Shown: positions 1 through 7,341, counted from the stretch's first letter. The stretch is 19,045 nt of DNA from Bacillota bacterium (GCA_029550985.1 JAKPGH010000292.1:1-19045), one strand, 5' to 3'. Made by a program: numbers and translations. The notes: generated by a model not told the origin, from the sequence alone.

Positions 1-1
1 T

Positions 2-31
2 GAAGTTGGCCCGTTTACGGGCAGCAAGTAA
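2..31 (+). CDS. C-terminal tail of a TnpA-like transposase (partial)
   Basis: Frame 2 reads E-V-G-P-F-T-G-S-K followed by TAA at 29-31. A short tail with a (D/G)PF(T/K)GSK pattern is common at the very end of IS200/IS605 TnpA (Y1 HUH transposase) proteins in gut Clostridia. The hairpin-rich DNA directly downstream fits such an element end. Only nine codons are inside the window, so catalytic residues cannot be checked and the call is tentative. Confidence 0.33.
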   Translation, partial: EVGPFTGSK

Positions 32-111
32 CAGCTTTGCGCAACTGGCAGACCGTATTACACGTTTGACGTGTATGCGAGGAATAAAGGGCTTTGCCCG
101 CATATGAAATA

Positions 112-140
112 CCCCCGGCTATGCCGGGGGATGTTTATTT
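112..140 (+). terminator. Strong GC hairpin; intrinsic terminator or element-end hairpin
   Basis: A perfect 8-bp stem CCCCCGGC (112-119) and GCCGGGGG (123-130) with a TAT loop is followed by ATGTTTATTT. The trailing T-rich tract is interrupted, so it may terminate transcription weakly. It may equally be the recognition hairpin of an IS200/IS605 right end. Both functions can coexist. Confidence 0.55.
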
Positions 141-783
141 CTATGCTTTCCATCAACCGCGGCAAAACATCGATGGCCATTTTCCCAAAACACATCTTTG
201 ATAGGAGATCGAGCGCCAGGGACATGAAATTGCCATGGTGTCGGCATGCTCCATTCCTGCGGCCGCCGCTTAGTTCTGGAGCGCCCGGCTGGCGCCGGAG
301 AAAGCCGATTGGATAGCTAGACGATTTTAAAAGACGCTGCCCATCTGATTTGGACACCGCACTGGCGACCTTGGCGGAAATTTTGGCCAGGGAAAAACCA
401 AAGCAGCGCAGATTGGTTTGCGTGGCGGCCTGCCACCTTCCCGACGGGGCACATGGTGGTATTTACCGACAGCTTTTCGCTGAGCAGCGACACTTTTCCG
501 CTTTGCCCCTGCAGGCCTTTACGATATGCTCAGCGCCACGGTCAGCGGAACGGCCGGGCTGGGCAGCTACGCACTGGGGGAATACCGCCTTTGCGATTAC
601 AGCGCACGTTATGGTTGTCCTGTAGCGCCTTTGCGGCTGTGTGGCCTTTCCCGGGTGCTGAGTATCTCGTTTTTGCCCCAAGTTCCTGCCGGAGCCTACG
701 AAGCGGCTTTACTTAGTCTTTAGGGCGGGTTTGCTCCGCGGCGGACCTTCATCTTCCCATTATATTGCCCCAGGAGGCAAATT
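141..783. other. GC-rich stretch without a convincing gene, probably decayed
   Basis: About 640 bases with only short overlapping frames on both strands. None has a credible start site, a recognisable motif or continuity. Several plus-strand frames around 350-723 relay each other (for example V-V-F-T-D-S-F near 453, then S-G-T-A-G-L-G-S-Y near 540). That is what a frameshifted relic of an older gene would look like, but no family is recognised. The stretch ends with a stop at 721-723 followed by unrelated sequence. Position next to an element end fits debris from insertion and deletion. Confidence 0.45.
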
Positions 784-865
784 ATGAAGGATGCGTTCTT
801 TACTCCGTCAAATTAGTGCAGGAAGCGCTGACAAGTCTCGAAAGAGCCGAGGCATCTTAAATTAA
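772..865 (+). other. Good ribosome binding site opening very short frames
   Basis: An AGGAGG at 772-777 is placed seven bases before ATG 784, but that frame closes after ten codons (MKDAFFTPSN, TAG 814-816). An overlapping frame from ATG 791 runs 24 codons to TAA 863-865. A third frame, with no start of its own, ends in LVQEALTSLERAEAS at TAA 857-859. A real translation start followed by immediate frame loss suggests a gene truncated or frameshifted near its 5' end. A genuine micropeptide is possible but unsupported. Confidence 0.3.
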
Positions 866-1064
866 ACATACTTCCTTCATTTTGCAAGAATATTGAAATG
901 AAATGCACAATATGTGCTTGATAAGCTGTAAGTCCAATAAAATCTTTACCTATCATGCGTTTTTCAATTATGAAAAATGCAGGAATTTCCAGATGTAAAA
1001 CGCACAAAAATAGCATTATTTTTATCGAGTGTTTGTCATTAAGAACGAAAATGAAATTTATATA
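866..1064. other. AT-rich stretch without an identified gene
   Basis: Composition drops sharply from GC-rich to strongly AT-rich around 855. A minus-strand frame covering roughly 813-1103 is open for 96 codons, but it has no clear ribosome binding site, no recognised motif and a hydrophobic-looking AT-driven composition. I do not call it a gene. Nothing else is visible until the promoter at 1065. Confidence 0.4.
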
Positions 1065-1092
1065 TTGAATAATTGCAAAAATGTAGTATAGT
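1065..1092 (+). promoter_or_regulatory. Sigma-A-type promoter of a short transcript
   Basis: TTGAAT (1065-1070), a 16-base spacer and TATAGT (1087-1092) lie in AT-rich DNA. The expected start point, about 1099, falls inside the left arm of the inverted repeat at 1096-1126. The next intrinsic terminator is at 1268-1297, so the predicted product is about 200 nt. Confidence 0.5.
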
Positions 1093-1095
1093 ACA

Positions 1096-1126
1096 ATCAT
1101 CACATCTAATACGGAGATGTGATGAT
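1096..1126. repeat. Perfect 12-bp inverted repeat at a transcription start
   Basis: ATCATCACATCT (1096-1107) and AGATGTGATGAT (1115-1126) are exact reverse complements separated by AATACGG. Placed at the predicted transcription start, it could be an operator for a dimeric repressor. It could also be a 5' RNA hairpin, which would enclose the GGAG at 1113-1116 and the ATG at 1122. No copy of this repeat was noticed elsewhere in the window. Confidence 0.65.
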
Positions 1127-1211
1127 TTGTGAATCCGGCCAGAAGCCCGGAACGTACATTGCAAATTCTTACAGCCGCAATTGGCTATGTGTGTATCCTT
1201 CCCTTCCTTGA
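1122..1211 (+). CDS. Possible small or broken zinc-ribbon-like ORF (29 codons)
   Basis: ATG 1122 sits five bases after GGAG (1113-1116) and reads MICESGQKPGTYI and onward to TGA 1209-1211. The opening resembles small zinc-ribbon proteins that begin with a (C)xSGEKPGxGxYxC motif and continue with CxxC-type knuckles. The expected cysteines do not follow in this frame. Shifting frame after TYI gives C-K and downstream residues, which hints at a frameshifted relic. The start codon lies in the right arm of the inverted repeat, so translation could be structure-controlled. The evidence is thin. Confidence 0.22.
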   Translation: MICESGQKPGTYIANSYSRNWLCVYPSLP

Positions 1212-1267
1212 CATGGCGGCGCTGAGCGTCGCACCTTCGAAAGGAGATCCGTCACCTCTTTTCGAGC

Positions 1268-1297
1268 AAAACGACCCCGCCGAAGCGGGGTCGTTTT
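1268..1297 (+). terminator. Strong intrinsic terminator
   Basis: A perfect 13-bp stem AAAACGACCCCGC (1268-1280) and GCGGGGTCGTTTT (1285-1297) with a CGAA tetraloop. A-rich and T-rich arms make it active in either direction. It separates the short transcript starting near 1099 from the ilvE promoter. Confidence 0.85.
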
Positions 1298-1333
1298 GCG
1301 TGGAAAGGACGAAGCAAGTTGCAAAAGGAAATC

Positions 1334-1362
1334 TTGCATTCATCTCCCGTTGGTGCTAAAAT
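1334..1362 (+). promoter_or_regulatory. Promoter of ilvE
   Basis: TTGCAT (1334-1339), a 17-base spacer and TAAAAT (1357-1362), about 60 bases upstream of the ilvE start and downstream of the terminator at 1268-1297. Spacing is ideal for a vegetative sigma factor. Confidence 0.6.
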
Positions 1363-1420
1363 GGATAAAATATTTTGACACGGTTGCGTGAAGAGTAAAC
1401 CAGTTAAAGGAGAGAATGAC

Positions 1421-2485
1421 ATGGATGGATTGCAAATCACCCGCACTCAAACGCCAAAGCAGAAACCTCAGGGACCTTTGGGTTTTGGCAAACACTTTAC
1501 CGATCACATGCTGATCATTGATTATACCGAGGGCAGGGGATGGCATGATGCTCGCATCGTACCGTATGGTCCTCTGTCTCTTGATCCTGCCACCACCAGC
1601 CTCCATTATGGTCAGCTGATTTTTGAGGGGTTGAAGGCTTACCGTGCCGGGGATAAACTGGTGATGTTCCGCCCCCATGAAAATATGAAGCGCATGAACG
1701 TCTCCGCTGATCGCCTGTGCATTCCCCCCGTCGACGAGGACTTTTTCGTCAAGGCAATTGCCGAGCTGGTGAAGGTAGACGCCGACTGGGTGCCTTCGGA
1801 GCCGGGTACCTCCCTGTATATTAGACCTTTTATCATCTCCACCGACGTTTTCCTGGGGGTGCATCCCTCCCATACCTATAAATTTATCACCATTCTGTCT
1901 CCCGTCGGTTCCTACTACGAAGGCGGGTTGTCTCCCGTCAAAATCTACGTGGAAAGTAAGTATGCCCGTTCGGTGGAGGGAGGCACCGGCTACACCAAAT
2001 GCGCCGGAAACTATGCCGCTTCTTTGAAAGCGCAGGCCGAGGCCAATCAGCAGGGTTACGCCCAGGTATTGTGGCTGGATGGCGTTTCCCGCCAGTATGT
2101 GGACGAGGTGGGCGCCATGAACATCCTCTTTGTCATTGACGGCAAAGTGGTGACTCCCGATTTGTCCAGCGGTACCATTCTCCCGGGCATTACCCGCAAA
2201 TCGGTTCTGGAATTGCTGCGCTCTTGGAATATCCCGGTAGAGGAGCGGAAGGTGCCCATTCAGGAAATTGCCGACGCTTACGATAACGGAACCCTGCAGG
2301 AAGTGTTTGGTTGCGGCACCGCCGCTGTCATTTCTCCTGTGGGAGAACTGAAGTGGGGCGACAAGGTCATGAAGATAAACGACGGCAAAATTGGCGCCCT
2401 TTCCCAAAAGCTGTACGACACCATTACCGGCATTCAAACCGGTGTCCTGCCTGATCCCTATGGCTGGGTGTACGAAATTAAATAG
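1421..2485 (+). CDS. ilvE: Branched-chain amino acid aminotransferase
   Basis: This is a 354-residue class IV PLP-dependent aminotransferase. It interconverts leucine, isoleucine and valine with their 2-oxo acids, using glutamate/2-oxoglutarate, in the cytoplasm. The N-terminal half carries the substrate-side segment (LHYGQLIFEGLKAYR, 61-75). The PLP lysine is K193 in the motif GGTGYTKCAGNYAAS, and the C-terminal half has the SSGTILPGITR phosphate-binding segment. Length matches the family (about 340-360). The start is ATG 1421 because AAAGGAGAG ends six bases before it; an in-frame GTG at 1388 lacks such a site. It appears monocistronic, with a promoter at 1334-1362 and a terminator at 2504-2537. 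No T-box precedes it, unlike the acyl-CoA synthetase unit at 7994-8294. Confidence 0.95.
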   Translation: MDGLQITRTQTPKQKPQGPLGFGKHFTDHMLIIDYTEGRGWHDARIVPYGPLSLDPATTSLHYGQLIFEGLKAYRAGDKLVMFRPHENMKRMNVSADRLCIPPVDEDFFVKAIAELVKVDADWVPSEPGTSLYIRPFIISTDVFLGVHPSHTYKFITILSPVGSYYEGGLSPVKIYVESKYARSVEGGTGYTKCAGNYAASLKAQAEANQQGYAQVLWLDGVSRQYVDEVGAMNILFVIDGKVVTPDLSSGTILPGITRKSVLELLRSWNIPVEERKVPIQEIADAYDNGTLQEVFGCGTAAVISPVGELKWGDKVMKINDGKIGALSQKLYDTITGIQTGVLPDPYGWVYEIK

Positions 2486-2503
2486 CTTGCCTGTGCTCCA
2501 TCC

Positions 2504-2540
2504 ATACCTCCTGCCCCTTTGCCTGGGCAGGAGGTATTTC
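2504..2540 (+). terminator. Hairpin after ilvE
   Basis: A 13-bp perfect stem ATACCTCCTGCCC (2504-2516) and GGGCAGGAGGTAT (2525-2537) with an 8-base loop starts 19 bases after the ilvE stop. The trailing T tract is short (TTTCC), so termination may be partial. Confidence 0.7.
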
Positions 2541-2622
2541 CATTCATAACCGGATATAATCCGGTAATGATTTTTAGAAATGGTGGCGGACGATTAATTT
2601 TCTATAATTAACCAGAAAACCG

Positions 2623-2651
2623 TTGACATTTTTCCGGAAAAGGAATATGAT
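2623..2651 (+). promoter_or_regulatory. Promoter of cysK
   Basis: TTGACA (2623-2628), a 17-base spacer and TATGAT (2646-2651). A palindrome at 2661-2674 begins ten bases after the -10 box, covering the transcription start. This is a classical repressor position. The -35 region matches that of the gene at 4274 (both TTGACATTT). Confidence 0.8.
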
Positions 2652-2660
2652 AATCATATC

Positions 2661-2674
2661 ATTCATATATGAAT
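2661..2674. promoter_or_regulatory. Palindromic operator of cysK (candidate Rrf2 site)
   Basis: ATTCATATATGAAT is a perfect 14-bp palindrome at the expected transcription start. The half-site ATTCATAT recurs in the operator at 4221-4243, and a further ATTCATAA lies at 2685-2692. The Rrf2 gene at 3727 sits between the two controlled genes and is the obvious candidate to bind. The spacing between half-sites differs between the two operators. Confidence 0.65.
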
Positions 2675-2704
2675 TTGTTGTATTATTCATAAGGGGGTAA
2701 CGGT

Positions 2705-3637
2705 ATGGCAAGAATTTATAAAAGCCTTACGGATCTCATTGGAAAAACGCCTTTGCTGGAGCTTTCCAACTACGAAAAGAAGCATGGGCTGCATGCGACG
2801 GTAGTCGGCAAGCTGGAATATTTTAATCCGGCAGGAAGCGTGAAAGATAGAATTGCCAAAGCGATGATTGAGGATGCCGAAGCAAAGGGTCTGCTGACGC
2901 CGGAATCCGTTATTATTGAGCCCACCAGCGGCAACACCGGAATCGGGTTGGCGTCGGTTGCCGCGGCTCGGGGTTATCGCATCATTCTTACCATGCCGGA
3001 AACCATGAGCGTTGAGCGCAGGAATCTGCTGAAGGCTTACGGGGCGGAGCTGGTCCTCACCGAAGGCTCCAAGGGAATGTCCGGCGCCATCGCCAAAGCC
3101 GAAGAATTGGCCAAAGAAATTCCCAACGCCTTTATTCCCGGCCAGTTTGTCAATCCCGCCAATCCGGAAATCCACAGAAGGACCACCGGACCGGAAATTT
3201 GGGAGGACACCGACGGCAAGGTGGACATTTTTGTTGCCGGCGTCGGAACCGGCGGTACCGTGACCGGCGCAGGGGAGTTCCTGAAATCCAAAAACCCCAA
3301 CATTAAAGTGATTGCGGTAGAGCCGGACGCCTCTCCGGTGCTGTCCGGAGGCAAGCCGGGTCCTCACATGATTCAGGGCATCGGAGCCGGCTTTGTTCCT
3401 AAGATTCTCAATACTTCCATCTACGATGAAGTGATTCGGGTGCCCAATCAAGAGGCCCTTGCCACCGGCAGAGAACTTTCCAGAACCGAAGGTTTGCTGG
3501 TTGGCATTTCCTCGGGCGCTGCTCTGTGGGCTGCCACTCAGGTGGCGAAGCGCCCCGAAAATCAGAACAAGATGATTGTGGTCATTTTGCCGGACACCGG
3601 CGAGAGATACCTCTCCACCGCTTTGTTTGCGGAGTAA
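2705..3637 (+). CDS. cysK: Cysteine synthase A (O-acetylserine sulfhydrylase)
   Basis: This 310-residue fold-type II PLP enzyme forms L-cysteine from O-acetyl-L-serine and sulfide. The PLP lysine is K47 in NPAGSVKDR. The substrate/carboxylate-binding loop TSGNTG is at 74-79, and the phosphate-binding loop GTGGTVTG is near 178-185. The C-terminal region has the GISSGAA motif that positions the PLP pyridine nitrogen. Length is typical for CysK (about 305-320). ATG 2705 follows a GGGGG Shine-Dalgarno-like run by eight bases. It has its own promoter and palindromic operator upstream and a terminator at 3657-3686, so it is probably a single-gene unit. An Rrf2 regulator and a second sulfhydrylase follow, which points to sulfide assimilation under cysteine control. 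Confidence 0.95.
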   Translation: MARIYKSLTDLIGKTPLLELSNYEKKHGLHATVVGKLEYFNPAGSVKDRIAKAMIEDAEAKGLLTPESVIIEPTSGNTGIGLASVAAARGYRIILTMPETMSVERRNLLKAYGAELVLTEGSKGMSGAIAKAEELAKEIPNAFIPGQFVNPANPEIHRRTTGPEIWEDTDGKVDIFVAGVGTGGTVTGAGEFLKSKNPNIKVIAVEPDASPVLSGGKPGPHMIQGIGAGFVPKILNTSIYDEVIRVPNQEALATGRELSRTEGLLVGISSGAALWAATQVAKRPENQNKMIVVILPDTGERYLSTALFAE

Positions 3638-3656
3638 GGTCATGTATGAATTGTGG

Positions 3657-3686
3657 AAAGGCGCCGCCCTTGGGTGACGCCTTTTT
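3657..3686 (+). terminator. Terminator after cysK
   Basis: An outer stem AAAGGCG (3657-3663) and CGCCTTT (3678-3684) encloses an inner GCCC/GGGT stem and is followed by T residues to 3686. It begins 19 bases after the cysK stop. It lies only 40 bases before the Rrf2 gene, so that gene depends on read-through or a weak promoter of its own. Confidence 0.8.
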
Positions 3687-3726
3687 CCGATTCCTTTGGA
3701 GAATGTAATGATTAGGATGTGATGCT

Positions 3727-4164
3727 ATGAAAATTTCCACCAGAGGGCGTTACGCCCTTCGAATGATGCTGGATTTGGCGCTGCACGATGGGGAGTACAC
3801 CACCATCAAAAGCATTTCGGAGCGTCAGGAGATATCCAATAAATATTTGGAGCAGATTATCACGGTTTTTAGCCGAGCCGGATTTGTCAAAAGCACCCGG
3901 GGCGCCCAGGGAGGATATAAGTTGGCGCGCCCGGCGGAAGAATACACGGTTGGGGAGATTTTAAGGCTGATCGAAGGAAGCCTTGTTCCGGTAGCCTGTA
4001 TGAAAGATGAACCCAACCAGTGTCCCCGGTCCCCCCAGTGCGTGACTCTGGAAGTTTGGAAAGAGTTAAACGAGGCCATTAGCGGCGTCGTCGACCACAT
4101 CACATTGGCCGATTTGGTGGAAAGGCACAAGAAGAAGCAACAATCTCTCGCCGTGAAAAATTAA
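3727..4164 (+). CDS. Rrf2-family transcriptional regulator with three conserved-type cysteines
   Basis: This 145-residue protein has an N-terminal winged helix typical of Rrf2 (MKISTRGRYALRMMLDLAL, then the recognition-helix region ISNKYLEQIITVFSRAGFVKSTRGAQGGY). The C-terminal part holds C91, C99 and C105, spaced C-X7-C-X5-C. In IscR and NsrR three cysteines here bind an Fe-S cluster. Bacillus CymR, the cysteine regulator of this family, has no such triad. The position between cysK and an O-acetylhomoserine sulfhydrylase, both with related palindromes, suggests local control of sulfur assimilation. ATG 3727 follows AGGA (3714-3717) by nine bases. A four-codon frame (ATG 3708 to TGA 3722) behind GGAG ends just before it, possibly coupling translation. 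Whether it senses cysteine, as CymR does with CysK, or an Fe-S cluster is open. Confidence 0.88.
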   Translation: MKISTRGRYALRMMLDLALHDGEYTTIKSISERQEISNKYLEQIITVFSRAGFVKSTRGAQGGYKLARPAEEYTVGEILRLIEGSLVPVACMKDEPNQCPRSPQCVTLEVWKELNEAISGVVDHITLADLVERHKKKQQSLAVKN

Positions 4165-4188
4165 TGTTCACAAAGATACAATATCCTC

Positions 4189-4217
4189 TTGACATTTGAG
4201 AAAAAGGCATATATCAT
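4189..4217 (+). promoter_or_regulatory. Promoter of the sulfhydrylase gene at 4274
   Basis: TTGACA (4189-4194), a 17-base spacer and TATCAT (4212-4217), located 25 bases after the Rrf2 stop. The operator palindrome starts four bases after the -10 box. Confidence 0.75.
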
Positions 4218-4220
4218 ACT

Positions 4221-4243
4221 ATTCATATAAAAGTTATATGAAT
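4221..4243. promoter_or_regulatory. Perfect 10-bp inverted repeat, candidate Rrf2 operator
   Basis: ATTCATATAA (4221-4230) and TTATATGAAT (4234-4243) are exact reverse complements around AAG. The arms start with the same ATTCATAT as the cysK operator at 2661-2674. Position over the transcription start predicts repression by blocking RNA polymerase. Confidence 0.7.
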
Positions 4244-4273
4244 TATATTAAATCATCGAAGGAGTGGATTCAA

Positions 4274-5557
<1,284 letters not shown>

Positions 5558-5570
5558 TTGACAATCTATC

Positions 5571-5605
5571 AGAAAAAGACCTGCCAATTTGGCAGGTCTT
5601 TTTCT
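5571..5605. terminator. Bidirectional terminator between convergent genes
   Basis: AGAAAAAGACCTGCC and GGCAGGTCTTTTTCT form a 15-bp perfect stem around AATTT. A tract of five Ts on each strand lets it serve the plus-strand gene ending at 5557 and the minus-strand gene ending at 5617. Confidence 0.92.
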
Positions 5606-5616
5606 GTTGGGTTGGG

Positions 5617-7341
5617 TTACTGCTGCGAACCTTGGCGGATGACGTTGCGACGAATTTTGCCGCTGATGGTTTTGGGAAGCTCATTTACAAACTCAATGAT
5701 TCTGGGGTATTTATAAGGAGCGGTCTGCTTTTTGACATAGTCCTGCAGTTCCTTGCGCAGCTCTTCGCTGGGGGAGTAGTTTTTGGTGAGGACAATGGTT
5801 GCCTTGACCACCTGCCCCCGGACAGGGTCGGGAGCGCCGGTGACGGCACACTCCATGACGGCGGGATGCTCCATCAGGACGCTTTCCACCTCAAAGGGCC
5901 CGATGCGGTAGCCGGACGACTTGATGATGTCGTCGGTGCGCCCCACATACCAGAAGAAGCCGTCCTCGTCCTTCCAGGCGGTGTCGCCGGTGTGATAAAA
6001 TCCGTCGTGCCAAACTTTTGCGGTCAGCTCGGGAGCTTTGTAATAGCCCCGGTACAGGCCGATTTGCTTTTTCCCCTCCGGCACCCGGATGCAGACTTCG
6101 CCCACCTCTCCGGGAGGGACTTCGCAGCCGTTTTCGTCCAACAGGACCACGTCGTAAAGAGGGGAGGGCTTGCCCATGGAACCCACCTTGGGAGTGGTGC
6201 CGACCAGATTCAGGGTCAGAACGGTGGTTTCGGTTTGGCCAAAGGCTTCCATGAGGGAAAGCCCCGTCAGCTCCTTAAAGCGGTTGTAAACCTCGGGGTT
6301 GAGGGCTTCGCCGGCCACCACGGCATACCTGACGGTTTTGAAGCCGCCCTTTTCCATTCCGCCCTTGATGAGGAAGCGGTAGATGGTGGGGGGAGCGCAG
6401 AAGGAGGTGACGCCGTATTGGTCCATCTTCTCCAGCAGGGAAGCGGCGTCAAAGTGGTCGAAGTCATAGACAAAGACGGCGGCGGCGCAGAGCCATTGAC
6501 CGTAGAGCTTGCCCCAAACGGATTTGGCCCAACCGGTTTCGGAAACGGTGAGGTGCAATCCGTCCGCCTGGACGTTCTGCCAGTGTTTGGCGGTGATGAT
6601 GTGGCCGATGGGGTAGCTGTGGTCGTGATACACCATCTTGGGGTAACCGGTGGTGCCGGAGGTAAAGTAGAGCAGCAGAGGGTCCTGGGCGCAGGTGTCC
6701 GCCCGCGGGAACTCATCGGATTGTTTTGCCAACTCGGCGTCGAAATCCACCCAGCCTTCCCGGCTACCCTTCACCACAAAGCAGGTCTTGAGGCCGTGGT
6801 ATTCCTTCATGGCTTCCTCGACGCGGGCGCAGCATTCCCCGTCGCTGGTCACCACCACAAATTTCACGCCGGCCGCGTTGAATCGGTATTCGTAGTCCTT
6901 GGCGGTGAGCAGGTTGGTGGCGGGAATTCCAACCGCTCCCAGTTTGTGAAGGCCCATGAGGGCGTACCAGAACTGATAGTGGCGCTTGAGCACCAGCATC
7001 ACCATGTCGCCTTTTTGAACCCCGTAGGAAGCAAAGAGGTTGGCGGCCTGATTGGAAAGGCGGCTCATTTCCCCGTAGGAGAAGATTCTCTCCTCGCCGG
7101 CGTCGTTGCACCACACCAGACAGCGGCGGTCCGGTTCCAGGCGGGCAATTTCGTCCAGCACGTCGTAGGCAAAATTGAATGTTTCCGGCACGACGGGCTC
7201 GAATTTCGTCAAAACGCCTCTGTCGTCAAATTCTTCTTTGCAAAATTGTTTATAGAAAACGGAAAGATCCACGGAAGCTTTTTCGTTGTGTTTTTTGGTT
7301 TCTGTATAGGCCACTTTGGTTTGTACCGATGTTCTCATCAT
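5617..7341 (-). CDS. AMP-forming acyl-CoA synthetase (medium-chain/acetyl-CoA synthetase-like)
   Basis: This 574-residue ANL-superfamily ligase activates a carboxylic acid with ATP to an acyl-adenylate and transfers it to CoA. Motifs appear in order: P-loop YFTSGTTGYPK (225-235), EAFGQTE (365-371), HTGD (450-453), hinge region GRTDDIIKSSGYRI (467-480) and catalytic lysine K562 in SGKIRR. The arrangement and the W-A-K-S/W-G-K-L-Y-G-Q-W block resemble the MACS/AcsM group, which uses short, branched or medium acids; the exact substrate cannot be read. The frame starts at ATG 7341, sharing one base with the stop of the cupin gene (TAATG). The adjacent ATG 7338 has better spacing to GGAGG and may be the true start. 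It is the second gene behind the T-box, so isoleucine limitation probably induces it. Confidence 0.9.
   Translation of the reverse strand: MMRTSVQTKVAYTETKKHNEKASVDLSVFYKQFCKEEFDDRGVLTKFEPVVPETFNFAYDVLDEIARLEPDRRCLVWCNDAGEERIFSYGEMSRLSNQAANLFASYGVQKGDMVMLVLKRHYQFWYALMGLHKLGAVGIPATNLLTAKDYEYRFNAAGVKFVVVTSDGECCARVEEAMKEYHGLKTCFVVKGSREGWVDFDAELAKQSDEFPRADTCAQDPLLLYFTSGTTGYPKMVYHDHSYPIGHIITAKHWQNVQADGLHLTVSETGWAKSVWGKLYGQWLCAAAVFVYDFDHFDAASLLEKMDQYGVTSFCAPPTIYRFLIKGGMEKGGFKTVRYAVVAGEALNPEVYNRFKELTGLSLMEAFGQTETTVLTLNLVGTTPKVGSMGKPSPLYDVVLLDENGCEVPPGEVGEVCIRVPEGKKQIGLYRGYYKAPELTAKVWHDGFYHTGDTAWKDEDGFFWYVGRTDDIIKSSGYRIGPFEVESVLMEHPAVMECAVTGAPDPVRGQVVKATIVLTKNYSPSEELRKELQDYVKKQTAPYKYPRIIEFVNELPKTISGKIRRNVIRQGSQQ

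Larger units (their letters stand above)
1..140 (+). mobile_element. Probable right end of an IS200/IS605-family element
   Basis: The stretch combines a short frame ending in GPFTGSK, which resembles the C-terminus of IS200-type TnpA proteins, with a run of small hairpins typical of the subterminal ends of these elements. The hairpins are CACGT/ACGTG at 61-73, GGGC/GCCC at 89-99 and a strong 8-bp CCCCCGGC/GCCGGGGG stem at 112-130. IS200/IS605 elements use imperfect hairpins rather than terminal inverted repeats for single-strand transposition. The transposase body would lie before the window, so the family assignment rests on a few residues and the hairpin layout. The exact right boundary is not determined. 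Confidence 0.38.
1099..1297 (+). ncRNA. Candidate small RNA or leader upstream of ilvE
   Basis: The unit has its own promoter (1065-1092), a 5' hairpin (1096-1126) and an internal 7-bp hairpin GCGGCGC/GCGTCGC (1216-1232). It also has an AGCC/GGCT hairpin near 1172-1185 and ends in a strong terminator (1268-1297). No T-box, S-box, 6S, SRP or tmRNA signature was recognised. It could be an independent sRNA, a transcription-attenuation leader for ilvE, or the transcript of a decayed small gene (see 1122-1211). A separate promoter for ilvE at 1334-1362 makes independent transcription more likely. Confidence 0.33.

Noticed and set aside
813..1103. A 96-codon minus-strand frame in AT-rich DNA
   Set aside because: No start signal and no family. 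AT-rich sequence gives a hydrophobic-looking translation by chance.
1090..1300. 6S RNA, SRP RNA or a known riboswitch as the identity of the short transcript
   Set aside because: No SRP-type GGAAGC loop, 6S closing stem and bubble, or riboswitch core could be matched by eye.
1129..1359. A 76-codon frame from GTG 1129 across the terminator
   Set aside because: It lacks a ribosome binding site and reads straight through a perfect intrinsic terminator and into the ilvE promoter.
1340..2437. Long minus-strand frame opposite ilvE
   Set aside because: Antisense shadow of a well-supported aminotransferase gene; no motif or ribosome binding site.
2687..3643. Long minus-strand frame opposite cysK
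   Set aside because: Antisense shadow; its composition mirrors the cysteine synthase codons.
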